The translations under genes and the position numbers were made by a program. This document shows, one piece after another, positions 1-8,514 of a stretch of DNA of 41,580 nt. Within the stretch, counting starts at the first letter, position 1. Every line of letters begins with the position of its first letter. Source of the DNA: Rubrivivax sp. Its GTDB lineage: Bacteria > Pseudomonadota > Gammaproteobacteria > Burkholderiales > Burkholderiaceae_C. Below the pieces are notes generated by a model that saw nothing but the letters and a program-made list of their open reading frames with translations, was not told the DNA's origin and did no database searches. The stretch lies in contig JAURZK010000045.1 of the NCBI GenBank assembly GCA_030653505.1, positions 1 through 41,580 on the forward strand, in the 5' to 3' direction.

Positions 1-189
1 CCGCAACATGAGCCAGGGCAGCGAAGCGGCCTCAAAACGCCGCGCAACGACCTCAGAGGCGCCACCTCTGCGATCTCGAGTCGTCATCAACGCCCGGCGT
101 CAGCGAATCGACTGCCACGAAACGCGTTGATCAGCGCTTCCCTAGCTGTGTGGTCGCGTTGTTTGATGGCAGCTGGCGCGCCCGCATGC

Positions 190-366
190 TCATCGACGTT
201 CATCGACTCGCTCGAAGACCTTTCGTCCGTCGATGACGGCCGCTTCTCGATCGAATTTCAGCCAATCGAATCCCGCTCGCACCGTGGCCTGAAAGATCTA
301 CGCAAGGTCCGCCTCCGCTGGGGCGCTGCAGGGCGGCGCGCCAACGAACACCAAGCCGCCATAGCC
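190..366 (-). pseudogene. Possible decayed fragment of a genomic-island-type small protein
   Basis: Read on the minus strand from 366 down to a TGA at 190-192, this stretch gives a frame with an internal amber codon at 298-300. The readable part includes GYGGLVFVG, then GFDWLKFDREAAVIDG. That pattern recalls, from memory, small island-borne proteins of DUF5983 type (a YGxxVYVG segment followed by GFxWLxFDRDAxxxDGL). No intact start or full-length frame was found. The rest of 1-633 holds no gene I can support: the plus-strand open frame at 127-501 has no recognisable domain and lies over this relic. The match is by eye only and could be chance. Confidence 0.25.
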
Positions 367-579
367 CGTCGGTTAGGCATTCACCGAGAGCTCATCGTCG
401 AGCAGCTTCCGGCGGGTGGCTGGCGCGAAGCGAAAGCGAAAGTGTGGCCAGCTGCTCTGCTTGCCGTCCCAGCAGGCGCCGAGCAGCGTTCGAGGAGATA
501 GGGCCCCCTCAGCGGTTTGGGCTAAAGCTTGTGTGGATGAGCCACGGATATGACGCTGTTCTGGCGTGCGGATCACAGA

Positions 580-602
580 GTCAAACGAACGATTGGTAGA
601 AT
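580..602 (+). promoter_or_regulatory. Promoter with operator-like motif for the first thiolase-like/DUF35 pair
   Basis: A good -10 hexamer TAGAAT lies at 597-602. Just upstream, 580-596 read on the minus strand is CCAATCGTTCGTTTGAC, which matches 13 of 17 positions of the motif at 15082-15098. The motif would sit in the -35/-10 spacer, as expected for a repressor site. No good -35 is visible (CACAGA at 574-579). A start site near 609 fits translation from ATG 634, not the in-frame ATG at 550. It is the third best of the five related sites in the window. Confidence 0.45.
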
Positions 603-633
603 CGTATCGATCTCAATCCAAGGACAGATTGTC

Positions 634-1839
634 ATGGCAAATCGGGTGTCGGGCGCCATCGCTCGCCAACGCAGCATTCGTGGTCAGGTCGCGATCGTCG
701 GCGCAGGCCGCTCCGAGGTCGGGCGTGTGCCGGACAAGAGCGTCATGGCGCTGGCTTCCCAAGCGGCCAAAGCCGCGCTGGACGACGCCGGGATCGAGCG
801 CTCGCAGATCGACGGGGTGCTGACCAGTTCGGCCTTTGCGGCGCCGTTCCACCGCTTCAGCGTGGCGTTCAGCGAGTACTTCGGCATCGTGCCGACATTC
901 TCGAACACTTTGCAGGTGTCGGGTGCGACGGCCGCGACGATGTTCAACATCGCCGCGGCGGCCATTGCCGGAGGCCTGGCCGAGAATGTCCTGGTTCTCG
1001 GTGCCGACAGCCTGCTCACCGGCTTGTCTCCAGACCTGGCGCTGCGCTCGATGACCGAGAGCCGCGACCAGCAGTACGAGATGCCCTTCGGCATCCCCGT
1101 GGCAAACACCTTCGCCATGACGGCGCACAGGCACATGAAGGAGTTCGGCACCACGGCGGAACAGTTCGCCAAGGTCGCGGTGATCCACCGCGAGCACGCC
1201 ATGCGCACGCCCGGCGCGCAGATGACGACGCCGATCACCGTCGACGACGTGTTGAACTCCGGTTGGGTGACCACCCCGTACCACAAGCTGGATTGTTCGC
1301 TGATCTCCGACGGCGCCGTCGCGTTCGTCGTCAGCGCGGCCGATCGTGTCGGCGCCTGCAAGGCCAAGCCGATCTACATCCTGGGTGGCGGCGAGTGCTA
1401 CACGCATGAGCACATCTTCCTGATGCCGTCGCTCACCACCACCGGTGCCGTCCAATCCAGTGCCAAGGCCTACGCCATGGCGGGCTGCTCACCGAAAGAC
1501 ATCGATGTCGCCGGCGTCTACGACTGCTTCACCGGCACCGTGATCATGATGCTGGAAGACCTGGGCTTCTGCCCCAAGGGCGAGGGCGGGCGCTTTGTCG
1601 ATGACCGGCAGATCACCTATGGTGGCAGCATCCCCTGCAACACCCATGGGGGTCTGCTGTCCTATGCCCACCCGGGCATGCCGGGCTCGCTGCTGCACTT
1701 CCTGGAAGTGGTGCAGCAGTTGCGCGGTGAATGCGGCCCGCGCCAGGTGGCGGGCGCGGAACTCGGCCTGGTGCACAGCCTGGGGGCAGGTTTCGCGACT
1801 CAGGCGACAACAATTCTGGGAACGGAGGCCACGCTGTGA
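634..1839 (+). CDS. Thiolase-fold protein, SCP-2 thiolase/Ltp2-like (probable aldolase or lyase)
   Basis: A 401-residue protein of the thiolase superfamily, in the branch with SCP-2 thiolase and Ltp2-type lipid-transfer proteins. The start at ATG 634 is chosen because AGGACAG precedes it and a likely -10 at 597-602 lies downstream of the alternative ATG 550. Where true thiolases have the acyl-accepting cysteine, this protein reads LQVSGA (Val at about residue 95). The motif that is HDCF in SCP-2 thiolases or NEAF in classical ones is YDCF (Tyr about 296). NTHGG with His about 338 is retained, but the C-terminal CxG cysteine loop is not evident (GAGFATQ). This pattern argues against Claisen-type thiolysis and for an Ltp2-like retro-aldol role. 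Its stop overlaps the GTG of the DUF35 gene, as expected for obligate partners. The substrate is unknown. Confidence 0.85.
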   Translation: MANRVSGAIARQRSIRGQVAIVGAGRSEVGRVPDKSVMALASQAAKAALDDAGIERSQIDGVLTSSAFAAPFHRFSVAFSEYFGIVPTFSNTLQVSGATAATMFNIAAAAIAGGLAENVLVLGADSLLTGLSPDLALRSMTESRDQQYEMPFGIPVANTFAMTAHRHMKEFGTTAEQFAKVAVIHREHAMRTPGAQMTTPITVDDVLNSGWVTTPYHKLDCSLISDGAVAFVVSAADRVGACKAKPIYILGGGECYTHEHIFLMPSLTTTGAVQSSAKAYAMAGCSPKDIDVAGVYDCFTGTVIMMLEDLGFCPKGEGGRFVDDRQITYGGSIPCNTHGGLLSYAHPGMPGSLLHFLEVVQQLRGECGPRQVAGAELGLVHSLGAGFATQATTILGTEATL

Positions 1840-2267
1840 GACGCATTGAACCCAAGGAAGCCCACATCAAGCCGCTGCCCACGCCTGACTCGGACTCGCA
1901 GGCCTACTGGCAGGGTTTGAAGGACGGTCGGCTGCTGCTGCAACACTGCAAGGCCTGCGGCCATGTGCAGTTCTATCAGCAGGCGATCTGTCGCCAATGC
2001 GGCAGCGAGGCCCTGGAACATCGCGCCGCCAGCGGGCGCGGCGTCGTGCACTCCTTCAGCGTGGTGCATCGCGCACCAGGCCCTGCCTTCAAGCAAGACA
2101 CGCCTTATGCCGTGTTGCTGGTGGAACTGGCCGAAGGTCCGCGGATGATCAGCTCCCTGGTCGGCGGCGATCCCATGGCCGTGCAGTTCGATATGGCTGT
2201 GGAGTTGGTCTGCGAACCCATCAACGACCAAGTCGTGTTGCCGCGTTTCAGGCCGACTCGCCGCTGA
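1836..2267 (+). CDS. DUF35 zinc-ribbon/OB-fold partner of the thiolase-like protein
   Basis: A 143-residue DUF35 protein. A rubredoxin-like zinc ribbon near residues 36-54 has two CxxC pairs (CKAC and CRQC), followed by an OB-fold with GRGVVHSFSVVHRAP, the hallmark of this family. The GTG start at 1836 overlaps the upstream stop (GTGA) and has GGAGG at 1824-1828, a seven-base spacing; longer in-frame starts would lie inside the upstream gene. DUF35 proteins bind thiolase-fold partners and are needed for activity in the ChsH2-DUF35/Ltp2 aldolase, so a heteromeric complex with the product of 634-1839 is the natural inference. The same gene pairing occurs three more times in this window. Confidence 0.85.
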   Translation: MRRIEPKEAHIKPLPTPDSDSQAYWQGLKDGRLLLQHCKACGHVQFYQQAICRQCGSEALEHRAASGRGVVHSFSVVHRAPGPAFKQDTPYAVLLVELAEGPRMISSLVGGDPMAVQFDMAVELVCEPINDQVVLPRFRPTRR

Positions 2268-2277
2268 CCACAGGAAC

Positions 2278-2309
2278 AAAAAAGCGGCGGGAGTCTCCTG
2301 CCCGCCGCG
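2278..2309 (-). terminator. Rho-independent terminator of the porin gene
   Basis: Read on the minus strand, an 8-bp perfect GC stem (GCGGCGGG/CCCGCCGC, 2284-2291 with 2301-2308) and a 9-base loop are followed at once by six T residues (A-run 2278-2283 on the plus strand). It lies 38 bases past the porin stop codon. The stem could also slow transcription of 634-2267 from the other side, but no T-run follows in that direction. Confidence 0.8.
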
Positions 2310-2346
2310 TAAAGGATGCCCCCGCTGAGAGGCAACCTAGGAGACA

Positions 2347-3441
2347 TCAAAAGACGTGGCGGATACCCATGGCGAGGCCATTGCTCTTGTCATTCCTGAC
2401 AATCACATTGCCGGAGCCGGAGAAGTTTTGATTGCCCCACAGGGGTGCAAGCCCGTGATCCTTGTTGTCGACGTTGCCGTACAGGGCATAGAGGAAGCTG
2501 CGCTTGGACAGTGCGTAGTCCGCGTTCAGGACCAGCAGCTTGCTGGACGTGGAAACACCGACCTTCTCCTTCACCGTCCAGTACTGCGCCGCCAGGGTGA
2601 GTTGCTGCGTGGCCTTGAAACTGGCACCGACGGTCGTCAGGTTGGAGTGGACGAATCCCACCACGCCTTCGCTGTTGTCGACCTTGTTGACCCCGGCGTG
2701 GAGCTTGAAACCGCCGAAGTCGTACGAACCGGAGATCATGGTCCAGGTGACACTCTTGTTGGCAAGGTTTTCGTCCTTCTGGGCGCTCAGAGAAATCGCG
2801 ATGGGCCCCTGCATGAAGCGCACGTTGCCGCCCATGCTCTTGCCTGAGGCGCCTTCACCCGCGGCGACGTGCACCGCGAAGTCGATGGGCCCCAGCCGCG
2901 GACTGTCGTAGCGGATCTGGTTGCTGTTCCAGAAGTCGTTGCTGATGCCTTGAGACAGCAGTGTCAGGCCCATTCCGGTGTTGATCCCGGAAGGGGTGGC
3001 ACTGAGCGTGGCGGCCTGCTTGATGACGGCAGCCGTGTAGTTGCGCCCCAGTGTGATCTCGCCGAACGATCCCTTGATCCCGACAAAGGAATTGCGGCGC
3101 CAGAAGGCTGTACCGGTTGCCGCTGCGCATCCTGCGGCAGCGTTGCACGAGCCGGAACTCGCGCCACCAGAGGCCGTGCCGTTCTTTGGGTCAATGGGCG
3201 ACTCGAGGTTGAAGAAGGCGGAGAGACCACCACCGAGATCTTCCGTGCCTCTCAGGCCGAATCGCGATGAACTCCCCGTGTCGGAGTTGAGCTTGACCAT
3301 GCGGTCGTCCGCTGCATTGGTTCGACTGAACACGGCGGGCGCGACGTCCAGTAGGCCGTACATCGTGACGGTGGATTGGGCCTGTGCAACTGCGGCAGCC
3401 GATATGCCGAGGGTGCCAACGAGAAGATGTCGAAAGTTCAC
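2347..3441 (-). CDS. Outer-membrane general porin (Burkholderia OmpC-like)
   Basis: A 364-residue Gram-negative porin of the betaproteobacterial 16-strand trimeric type. It starts with GTG at 3441, seven bases after AAGGAG. Residues 1-21 form a signal peptide ending AVAQA, followed by QSTVTMYGLLDVAP, the usual first strand. Internal GSSSRFGLRGTEDLGGG and WRRNSFVGIKGSFGEITLGR are family signatures (L3 and constriction region), and the protein ends in Phe (IRHVF), as beta-barrel assembly requires. It probably lets the substrate or its anionic derivatives cross the outer membrane. It is transcribed alone, with its own terminator and an operator-like site at 3554-3570 shared with the catabolic operons, which ties it to the pathway. 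Confidence 0.93.
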   Translation of the reverse strand: MNFRHLLVGTLGISAAAVAQAQSTVTMYGLLDVAPAVFSRTNAADDRMVKLNSDTGSSSRFGLRGTEDLGGGLSAFFNLESPIDPKNGTASGGASSGSCNAAAGCAAATGTAFWRRNSFVGIKGSFGEITLGRNYTAAVIKQAATLSATPSGINTGMGLTLLSQGISNDFWNSNQIRYDSPRLGPIDFAVHVAAGEGASGKSMGGNVRFMQGPIAISLSAQKDENLANKSVTWTMISGSYDFGGFKLHAGVNKVDNSEGVVGFVHSNLTTVGASFKATQQLTLAAQYWTVKEKVGVSTSSKLLVLNADYALSKRSFLYALYGNVDNKDHGLAPLWGNQNFSGSGNVIVRNDKSNGLAMGIRHVF

Positions 3442-3553
3442 TGTGTGTCTCCTTGGTGGGATAAAGATCCCGCAGTGCGGGCGTTTGGGGAACCGACTGC
3501 GCTGGCTGGCTCACGGGTGGCAACTGGCCCGCGAGGCCGCTGCCATCTCTTGC

Positions 3554-3570
3554 GACTAACTAACGTTAGA
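3554..3570 (-). promoter_or_regulatory. Operator-like motif upstream of the porin
   Basis: Read on the minus strand the site is TCTAACGTTAGTTAGTC, 15 of 17 identical to CCTAACGTTCGTTAGTC at 15082-15098. Half-sites CTAAC and GTTAG are separated by four bases (3556-3569). A TTGGCA on the same strand just upstream could be a -35, which would place the motif across the spacer and -10. The remaining sequence from 3442 to 3716 holds no gene; it is the porin leader plus the end region of the Bug gene. Confidence 0.55.
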
Positions 3571-3716
3571 CAAAAATTGCCAATCTGTCTCCACCGTGGA
3601 TACCCGACGCTGTTTGCCCTAACTGAGCGCGACAACAATCCGCACACAAGGGTGCAGATTGCGGGTTTTTACGGACACTGGGTCTTCGCCGCATTCGCTG
3701 CGGCCTGGGTCGGCGG

Positions 3717-4679
3717 CTACTCGCGCTTGATGCCGGCCGCCACGACAGCGGCGGCATAGCGCTTGGTCTCAAGCTCGAGGAAGGTGGCGAACTCTTCCGC
3801 GGAGCCGCCGACAGGTTCAACCCCTTGAGCGATCAGTCGCTGGCGCATCGCACTGTCCCGAAGAGCGAAGGTCACGGCGGCGCTGAGTTTGTCGACCACC
3901 GACTTCGGCGTCCCGGCGCGACCGACCAACCCAAGCCAGGAATTTCCGTTGAACCCAGTCAAGCCGGATTCGTGAAGCGTCGGAATGTCCGGCGCCGAGG
4001 CGGAACGCTGCAAGCCGGTGGCCGCCATCACCCTCAACTTTCCTGCTTTGACATGCGGCATGGCCGACAGCAGGTCGACGAACATCATCGAGATGTGACC
4101 GGCCAGCACGTCGTTCATTGCCGCGGCGCTGCCCTTGTAGGGTACATGCACGATGTCGATGCCAGCGGCGACGCGGAGCATCTCTCCCGAAAGGTGGTTC
4201 GATTGGCCGATGCCCGCCGAGCCGAAGGTCAGGCTGCCCGGTTTGCGCTTGGCCAGCGTTATCAACTCCTGCAGGTTGTTGGCCTGCACCGCAGGGTTGA
4301 CGACGAGCAGGTTGGTCAGATTGACGGTGTGAGCGACCGGCGCCAGGTCGCGGCCGGTGTCATACGGCATCTTCGCGTAGACGCTCGGGTTGATGGCGTG
4401 GCTGGTGGCCACCACGGCGAGCGTGTAGCCGTCGGCTGCCGCCCTGGCGACCACGTCGGTGCCCAGGATGCTGCCGGCGCCAGGAACGTTCTGATAAACG
4501 ACCGCCTGACCCAGCGGCTCCAGGCTGCGGCCCACGATGCGTCCGATCGTGTCGAGGATGCCGCCTGCAACCGACGGAATGACGAGCGTGATCGGTCTTG
4601 CCGGATAACTCTCTTGGGCCCCCAGCGGGCCGGCGGCGAGCATCGGCAGCGTGAGGATCATGCGTCGGGTCAGGTTCAT
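3717..4679 (-). CDS. Bug-family periplasmic substrate-binding receptor
   Basis: A 320-residue protein of the tripartite tricarboxylate transporter (TTT) receptor family. An N-terminal signal (RR at residues 5-6, hydrophobic stretch, LGAQ) is followed by YPARPITLVIPSVAGG, the typical first strand. Downstream come PGAGSILGTDVVARAAADGY, GSLTFGSAGIG and VHVPYKGSAAAMNDVLAGH, all hallmark Bug segments. Bug proteins bind carboxylates in the periplasm. No TTT membrane subunit is encoded nearby, so this is an orphan receptor; some orphans act in sensing. It is divergent from the IclR gene at 4783, a common arrangement in Burkholderiales, and may be controlled by it. The ligand is not predictable. Confidence 0.9.
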   Translation of the reverse strand: MNLTRRMILTLPMLAAGPLGAQESYPARPITLVIPSVAGGILDTIGRIVGRSLEPLGQAVVYQNVPGAGSILGTDVVARAAADGYTLAVVATSHAINPSVYAKMPYDTGRDLAPVAHTVNLTNLLVVNPAVQANNLQELITLAKRKPGSLTFGSAGIGQSNHLSGEMLRVAAGIDIVHVPYKGSAAAMNDVLAGHISMMFVDLLSAMPHVKAGKLRVMAATGLQRSASAPDIPTLHESGLTGFNGNSWLGLVGRAGTPKSVVDKLSAAVTFALRDSAMRQRLIAQGVEPVGGSAEEFATFLELETKRYAAAVVAAGIKRE

Positions 4680-4782
4680 ATTCGGTTCCTCATTCGCTAT
4701 GAAGAAAAAACATCGGTATGGCGAAAAAGTCTAGACGCATCTGTTCCGTCATGTCAACATCAGTCGCTTGTCTTCAGCATTG

Positions 4783-5589
4783 ATGAACTTGCGCATGGAC
4801 CGTATCGAAACGCCAGAGAAAGTTGTTGGCGCGCTGGCCAGTGGGCTTGCGGTCGTGCGTTATCTGTCGATCGCGGCCACCCCGGTGGGGGTCAGTCGCA
4901 TTTCTCGCGATCTCGGTCTGAACTCGAGCACCTGCTTCAATCTGCTGAAGACCTTGGTTCACGAAAGGCTCGTGACCTTCGACGAAACGACCAAAACCTA
5001 CCGGGTCGGCTTGGGGCTGGTGGAGCTGGCCAAGGGCGCGCTCGAGACAGCGTCTTACGCACGTCTTGTTCATCCCCACCTGGAGTCGATTGCCGCAAGT
5101 CACGGCGTGACGGCCACGCTCTGGCATCGAGCCTCGGAGGAGCGGGTGGTGCTTGTGGATCGTGCCGACAACGATGCAACGATGCGCGTGCACATGAACA
5201 TCGGGCAGCGATTGCCGATGTTCATTTCGGCGCTTGGCCGCAGCATGGCGGCCCACTCGGGCCTGACCCGGGCCGAGTTGCGGCGCCGCGTCGAGGCGCT
5301 GCGCTGGGACGATCCACCGGGCTTCGATGCCTACATGCGCAGCGTGGATGAAGCGGCCCGCAAGGGTTACGCGGTCGACGCGGGCTGCTACGTCAAGGGC
5401 GTGACGAGCGTTTCATGTGCTGTCGTGGATTCGGCCGGCACACCCGTGATGGCCATCAGCGGCACCGGGTTCACCGCCCAGTTGCCGCGCTCCGCGATCA
5501 AGGCGCTGGGCGAGGAACTCCGGGACCGGGCGGCGCTGGTGTCGCGGGCGGTATCAGGGCCGGCGCGCAACGAGAGTAAAAATCAATGA
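4783..5589 (+). CDS. IclR-family transcriptional regulator
   Basis: A 268-residue IclR-type regulator. The N-terminal winged helix-turn-helix (about residues 10-75) includes [20 protein letters not shown] and the recognition segment [13 protein letters not shown]. The C-terminal effector domain (about 90-255) contains the family's [11 protein letters not shown] and [23 protein letters not shown] 4783 is used; ATG 4795 and a TTG at 4768 are in frame, and none has a clear ribosome-binding site. Its stop overlaps the next gene's ATG (ATGA at 5586), so the regulator heads the catabolic operon. IclR proteins act as repressors or activators of adjacent catabolic genes and bind small carboxylic metabolites. 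The 103-bp divergent region 4680-4782 is its likely target; the 17-bp motif seen before other operons is absent there. Confidence 0.92.
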   Translation: MNLRMDRIETPEKVVGALASGLAVVRYLSIAATPVGVSRISRDLGLNSSTCFNLLKTLVHERLVTFDETTKTYRVGLGLVELAKGALETASYARLVHPHLESIAASHGVTATLWHRASEERVVLVDRADNDATMRVHMNIGQRLPMFISALGRSMAAHSGLTRAELRRRVEALRWDDPPGFDAYMRSVDEAARKGYAVDAGCYVKGVTSVSCAVVDSAGTPVMAISGTGFTAQLPRSAIKALGEELRDRAALVSRAVSGPARNESKNQ

Positions 5590-6734
5590 GCCTGAACTTT
5601 GCCTTTTCCGCTGAACACGAGGCTGTGCGCGAAACGGTGCGCCGCATGTGCCGTGAAGAGCTGGCGCCGCTGGTGACGCCGGCCGAAGAAGAAGAGTCCT
5701 TCCCGCGTGAGGTGTTTCGCCGCTGGGGTGAACTCGGCCTGCTCGGCGTGCGCTACCCCGAGGCCGACGGCGGCAGCGGCATGGACAAGATCAGCGACTG
5801 CATCGTGCGCGAGGAACTGAGCTTCTGCAGCCAGGCCTTCGCATCGAGCTGGTCGGCGCATTCGCACCTGGGCATCTGGCCGATCTGGCGTGCCGGCACG
5901 CCCGAGCAACGCACGCGCTGTTTCGTGCCGGCGCTGGCAGGGCAGAAGATCGCCGCCTTCGCCCTGAGCGAACCCGACGGCGGCTCCAACGTGCGCGCCT
6001 TGCGCACCAAGGCCACGCGCGTGCCCGGTGGCTGGCGCATCGACGGCAGCAAGCTCTACATCACGAACGCGCCCATCGCCGACTTCATGCTGGTGGCGGC
6101 GCGCACACGGCCCGAGCTCACGCCCGAGGCGATCAGCCTGTTCATCGTCGAGCTGCCCAACGCCGGCGTGGCCATGTCCAAGCTGCGCAAGGAGGGCATC
6201 CGCGGCTCCGAGACCGCACTGATCCATTTCGACAACGTGTTCGTGCCCGACGAGGCGCTGCTCGGTGCGCGCGAAGGCACCTACCCGGTGATCCTCGACT
6301 CGTTAAGCGAGAACCGCGTCGGCGTGGCCGCCAATGCCCTGGGCATGGCGCGCGCGGCCTACGAGGCGGCGCTGGCCTATGCCCGCGACCGCGTGGTGGC
6401 CGGCAAGCGCATTGGCGAGTATCAGGCCGTGGGCCACCGCCTGGCCGACATGGCCGCGCAGATCGAGGCCGCGCGCTGGCTGGTGTACTACGGCGCCTGG
6501 CGGGTCGACCAAGGCACGCTGGACGCGGCCACCGCCGCCAAGGTCAAGCTGGTGGCCAGCGAGGCGGCGGTGTCGGTCAGCGAGGCCGCGATCCGCATCC
6601 ACGGCGGCGCCGGGATCATGCGCGAGTACCCGGTCGGCCGCATCCACCGCGACGCCCTCGTCTACGTCATCGGCGAGGGCACCAGCGACATCCAGCGCAA
6701 CATCATTGCGCGCGACCTGGGGTTCAAGACATGA
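5586..6734 (+). CDS. Acyl-CoA dehydrogenase
   Basis: A 382-residue FAD-dependent acyl-CoA dehydrogenase with full-length fold: N-terminal helical domain, middle beta domain with [12 protein letters not shown] and [12 protein letters not shown], and C-terminal four-helix domain. The segment [17 protein letters not shown] holds Glu at the position of the catalytic base in short- and medium-chain enzymes (the YEGT motif), so it should be active. It would introduce an alpha,beta double bond into an acyl-CoA in the cytoplasm and pass electrons to ETF. Start and stop both overlap neighbours by ATGA, showing translational coupling with IclR and the enoyl-CoA isomerase-like gene. Chain length or ring specificity cannot be read. 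Confidence 0.92.
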   Translation: MSLNFAFSAEHEAVRETVRRMCREELAPLVTPAEEEESFPREVFRRWGELGLLGVRYPEADGGSGMDKISDCIVREELSFCSQAFASSWSAHSHLGIWPIWRAGTPEQRTRCFVPALAGQKIAAFALSEPDGGSNVRALRTKATRVPGGWRIDGSKLYITNAPIADFMLVAARTRPELTPEAISLFIVELPNAGVAMSKLRKEGIRGSETALIHFDNVFVPDEALLGAREGTYPVILDSLSENRVGVAANALGMARAAYEAALAYARDRVVAGKRIGEYQAVGHRLADMAAQIEAARWLVYYGAWRVDQGTLDAATAAKVKLVASEAAVSVSEAAIRIHGGAGIMREYPVGRIHRDALVYVIGEGTSDIQRNIIARDLGFKT

Positions 6735-7540
6735 GTGATTCGGTTCTGCGTGAGCGCCACGGCGCCACACTGGTCATCCGGCTGAACAAGCCCGAGCTGC
6801 GCAACGCCTTCGACCTGGAAATGCGTCAGGGCATTGCAGAGGCAGTGCTCGAGGCCCGCGACAACCCCGAGGTGCGCGCCGTCGTGCTCACCGGCAGCGG
6901 CAAGGCCTTCTGCGCCGGGGGCGACCTGAAGTCGCTGTCGTCCGAGAAGCGCCCGGTGTTCGCCGACCGCGACCGCATCCGCCGCCTGCATGTCTGGTTC
7001 CGCGAGCTGGTCAACCTCGAGAAGCCGGTGATCGCGGCGGTGCACGGCCCGGCCTTCGGCGCCGGCTTCGTCCTGTCGCTGGCCTGCGACTTCGTGCTGG
7101 CCACGCCGAGCGCGCGTTTCTGCGCGGTGTTCACGCGCGTCGGGCTGGTGCCCGACCTCGGCGCGTTCTACCTGCTGCCCCGTGTGGTCGGCCTGATGCG
7201 TGCCAAGGAACTGGTGTTTTCGGCGCGTGAGGTCGATGCCGAAGAAGCGCGCTCGCTCGGCATCGTCTACGAAGTCGTGCCCGAAGACCAGTTGCTCGAC
7301 GAGGCGCTGGCGATGGCGGCGCGCTTCCACGGCGCGGCCACGCAGGCCATCGGCATCTCGAAGAACATCCTCAACCGCTCTTTCAACCTCGACCAGGACA
7401 CGCTGTCCGAACTCGAGGCTGCGGCGCAGGCCATGGTGATGAAGACCGACTACCACCAGGACGCGGTGGCGCGCTTCCTGAACAAGCAGCCGCGGGCCTT
7501 CGAATGGCCGGCCAAGCGCAAACCCGGCAGCGGCGTCTGA
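6731..7540 (+). CDS. Enoyl-CoA hydratase/isomerase family protein, isomerase-like
   Basis: A 269-residue crotonase-fold protein. The CoA and oxyanion-hole segment [11 protein letters not shown] (about residues 57-67) is present. Both hydratase glutamates are replaced: GGGCE is GAGFV, and PEI is VFT. Instead it has [17 protein letters not shown], with Asp where delta3,delta2-enoyl-CoA isomerases and PaaG carry their acidic residue. This favours double-bond isomerisation over hydration. The start overlaps the acyl-CoA dehydrogenase stop (ATGA at 6731), and the E1 alpha gene follows after two bases. It probably repositions a double bond during breakdown of a branched or cyclic acyl-CoA. These assignments rest on alignment by eye. 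Confidence 0.87.
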   Translation: MSDSVLRERHGATLVIRLNKPELRNAFDLEMRQGIAEAVLEARDNPEVRAVVLTGSGKAFCAGGDLKSLSSEKRPVFADRDRIRRLHVWFRELVNLEKPVIAAVHGPAFGAGFVLSLACDFVLATPSARFCAVFTRVGLVPDLGAFYLLPRVVGLMRAKELVFSAREVDAEEARSLGIVYEVVPEDQLLDEALAMAARFHGAATQAIGISKNILNRSFNLDQDTLSELEAAAQAMVMKTDYHQDAVARFLNKQPRAFEWPAKRKPGSGV

Positions 7541-7542
7541 GC

Positions 7543-8514
7543 ATGGCGGCCCCGAAGGACAGCGAACGCCTGTTCGCGCTGTACCGCACGATGCTGCTGG
7601 TGCGCCAGGCCGAGACGGCGCTGACGAAACTGTTTGCCGACGGCGAGGTGCCGGGCTTCATCCACCTGAGCATCGGCCAGGAGGCGATCGCCGCCGGCGT
7701 GGCATCGGCGCTCGCGCCCGGCGACACGCTGGCCACCACGCACCGGGGGCACGGCCATGTGCTGGCGCGCGGGCTGGCGCTGGACGGCTTCTTCAAGGAG
7801 ATCATGGGCCGTGCCGGCGGCATCTGCCAGGGCCGTGGCGGCTCGATGCACGTGGCCGACACGAGCCTGGGCATCCTGGGGGCCAATGGCATCGTCGGTG
7901 CCGGCATCCCGATCGCGTTGGGCAGCGCCATCGCGCAGTCTGTGCTCGGCGGCGGCGGCTTGGCAGTCAGCTTCTTCGGCGACGGCGCGATGGCCGAAGG
8001 CGTGCTGCACGAGACGCTGAACATGGCCGCGCTGTGGAAGTCGCCACTGCTGCTGGTGTGCGAGAACAACGGCTGGTCCGAGTTCTCGCCCACGTCGCGC
8101 CAGTTCGCGGCCCGGCTGGACGCGTTGGCCGCGGCCTTCGGCATCGTTCACGAAGGCGTGGACGGCAACGACGTGCTCGCGGTTGCCGAGGCGGCCGCCC
8201 GCGCGGTGGCCGCCATCCGCGAGGGCCTGGGCCCGCGCGTGCTCGAGTGCAAGACGCACCGCGTGCGCGGCCACTTCGAAGGCGACCCGCAGAAGTACCG
8301 CAGTGCCGACGAGATGCAGGCGGGCGCCGGCACCGATCCGCTGTCGCGCACGCACGCGGCCCTGCTCGCCGCGGGCGTCGCCGCCCAGGCGCTCGATGCA
8401 GCGGCCGCCCAGGTGGCAGGGCGCATCGAAGCCGCGATCGCCGGTGCGCGTGCCGATGGGCTGCCGGCCTTCGAACCCGCCTTTGCCGGCGTCTACACGG
8501 AGGCGATATCTTGA
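7543..8514 (+). CDS. 2-oxoacid/acetoin dehydrogenase E1 component, alpha subunit
   Basis: A 323-residue thiamine-diphosphate-dependent E1 alpha subunit, like the AcoA/PdhA group. It carries FIHLSIGQEAIAAG near the N terminus and the ThDP motif GDG (GDGAMAEG) followed 25-30 residues later by ENN. Family signatures include THRGHGHVLARG and GRGGSMHVAD. Its role is decarboxylation of a 2-oxoacid, or cleavage of an acetoin-like ketone, with transfer to lipoate on E2. ATG 7543 is used. The gene is followed by E1 beta with a TTGA overlap and, one gene later, by E2. No E3 dihydrolipoamide dehydrogenase lies in the window, so that subunit would come from elsewhere. Placement between enoyl-CoA enzymes suggests a pathway-specific substrate. 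Confidence 0.9.
   Translation: MAAPKDSERLFALYRTMLLVRQAETALTKLFADGEVPGFIHLSIGQEAIAAGVASALAPGDTLATTHRGHGHVLARGLALDGFFKEIMGRAGGICQGRGGSMHVADTSLGILGANGIVGAGIPIALGSAIAQSVLGGGGLAVSFFGDGAMAEGVLHETLNMAALWKSPLLLVCENNGWSEFSPTSRQFAARLDALAAAFGIVHEGVDGNDVLAVAEAAARAVAAIREGLGPRVLECKTHRVRGHFEGDPQKYRSADEMQAGAGTDPLSRTHAALLAAGVAAQALDAAAAQVAGRIEAAIAGARADGLPAFEPAFAGVYTEAIS

Noticed and set aside
127..501. Plus-strand open frame of 124 codons near the left edge
   Set aside because: No homology, no ribosome-binding site and atypical composition; the opposite strand offers the only family-like segment there.
550..633. N-terminal extension of the first thiolase-like protein from ATG 550
   Set aside because: A likely -10 at 597-602 and the operator motif lie inside it, and ATG 634 has its own ribosome-binding site.
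3643..3668. Hairpin CCGCA/TGCGG followed by TTTTT
   Set aside because: It has the form of a plus-strand terminator, but no plus-strand gene lies upstream; the stem is short with a long loop and a G-T pair, so it is probably chance.
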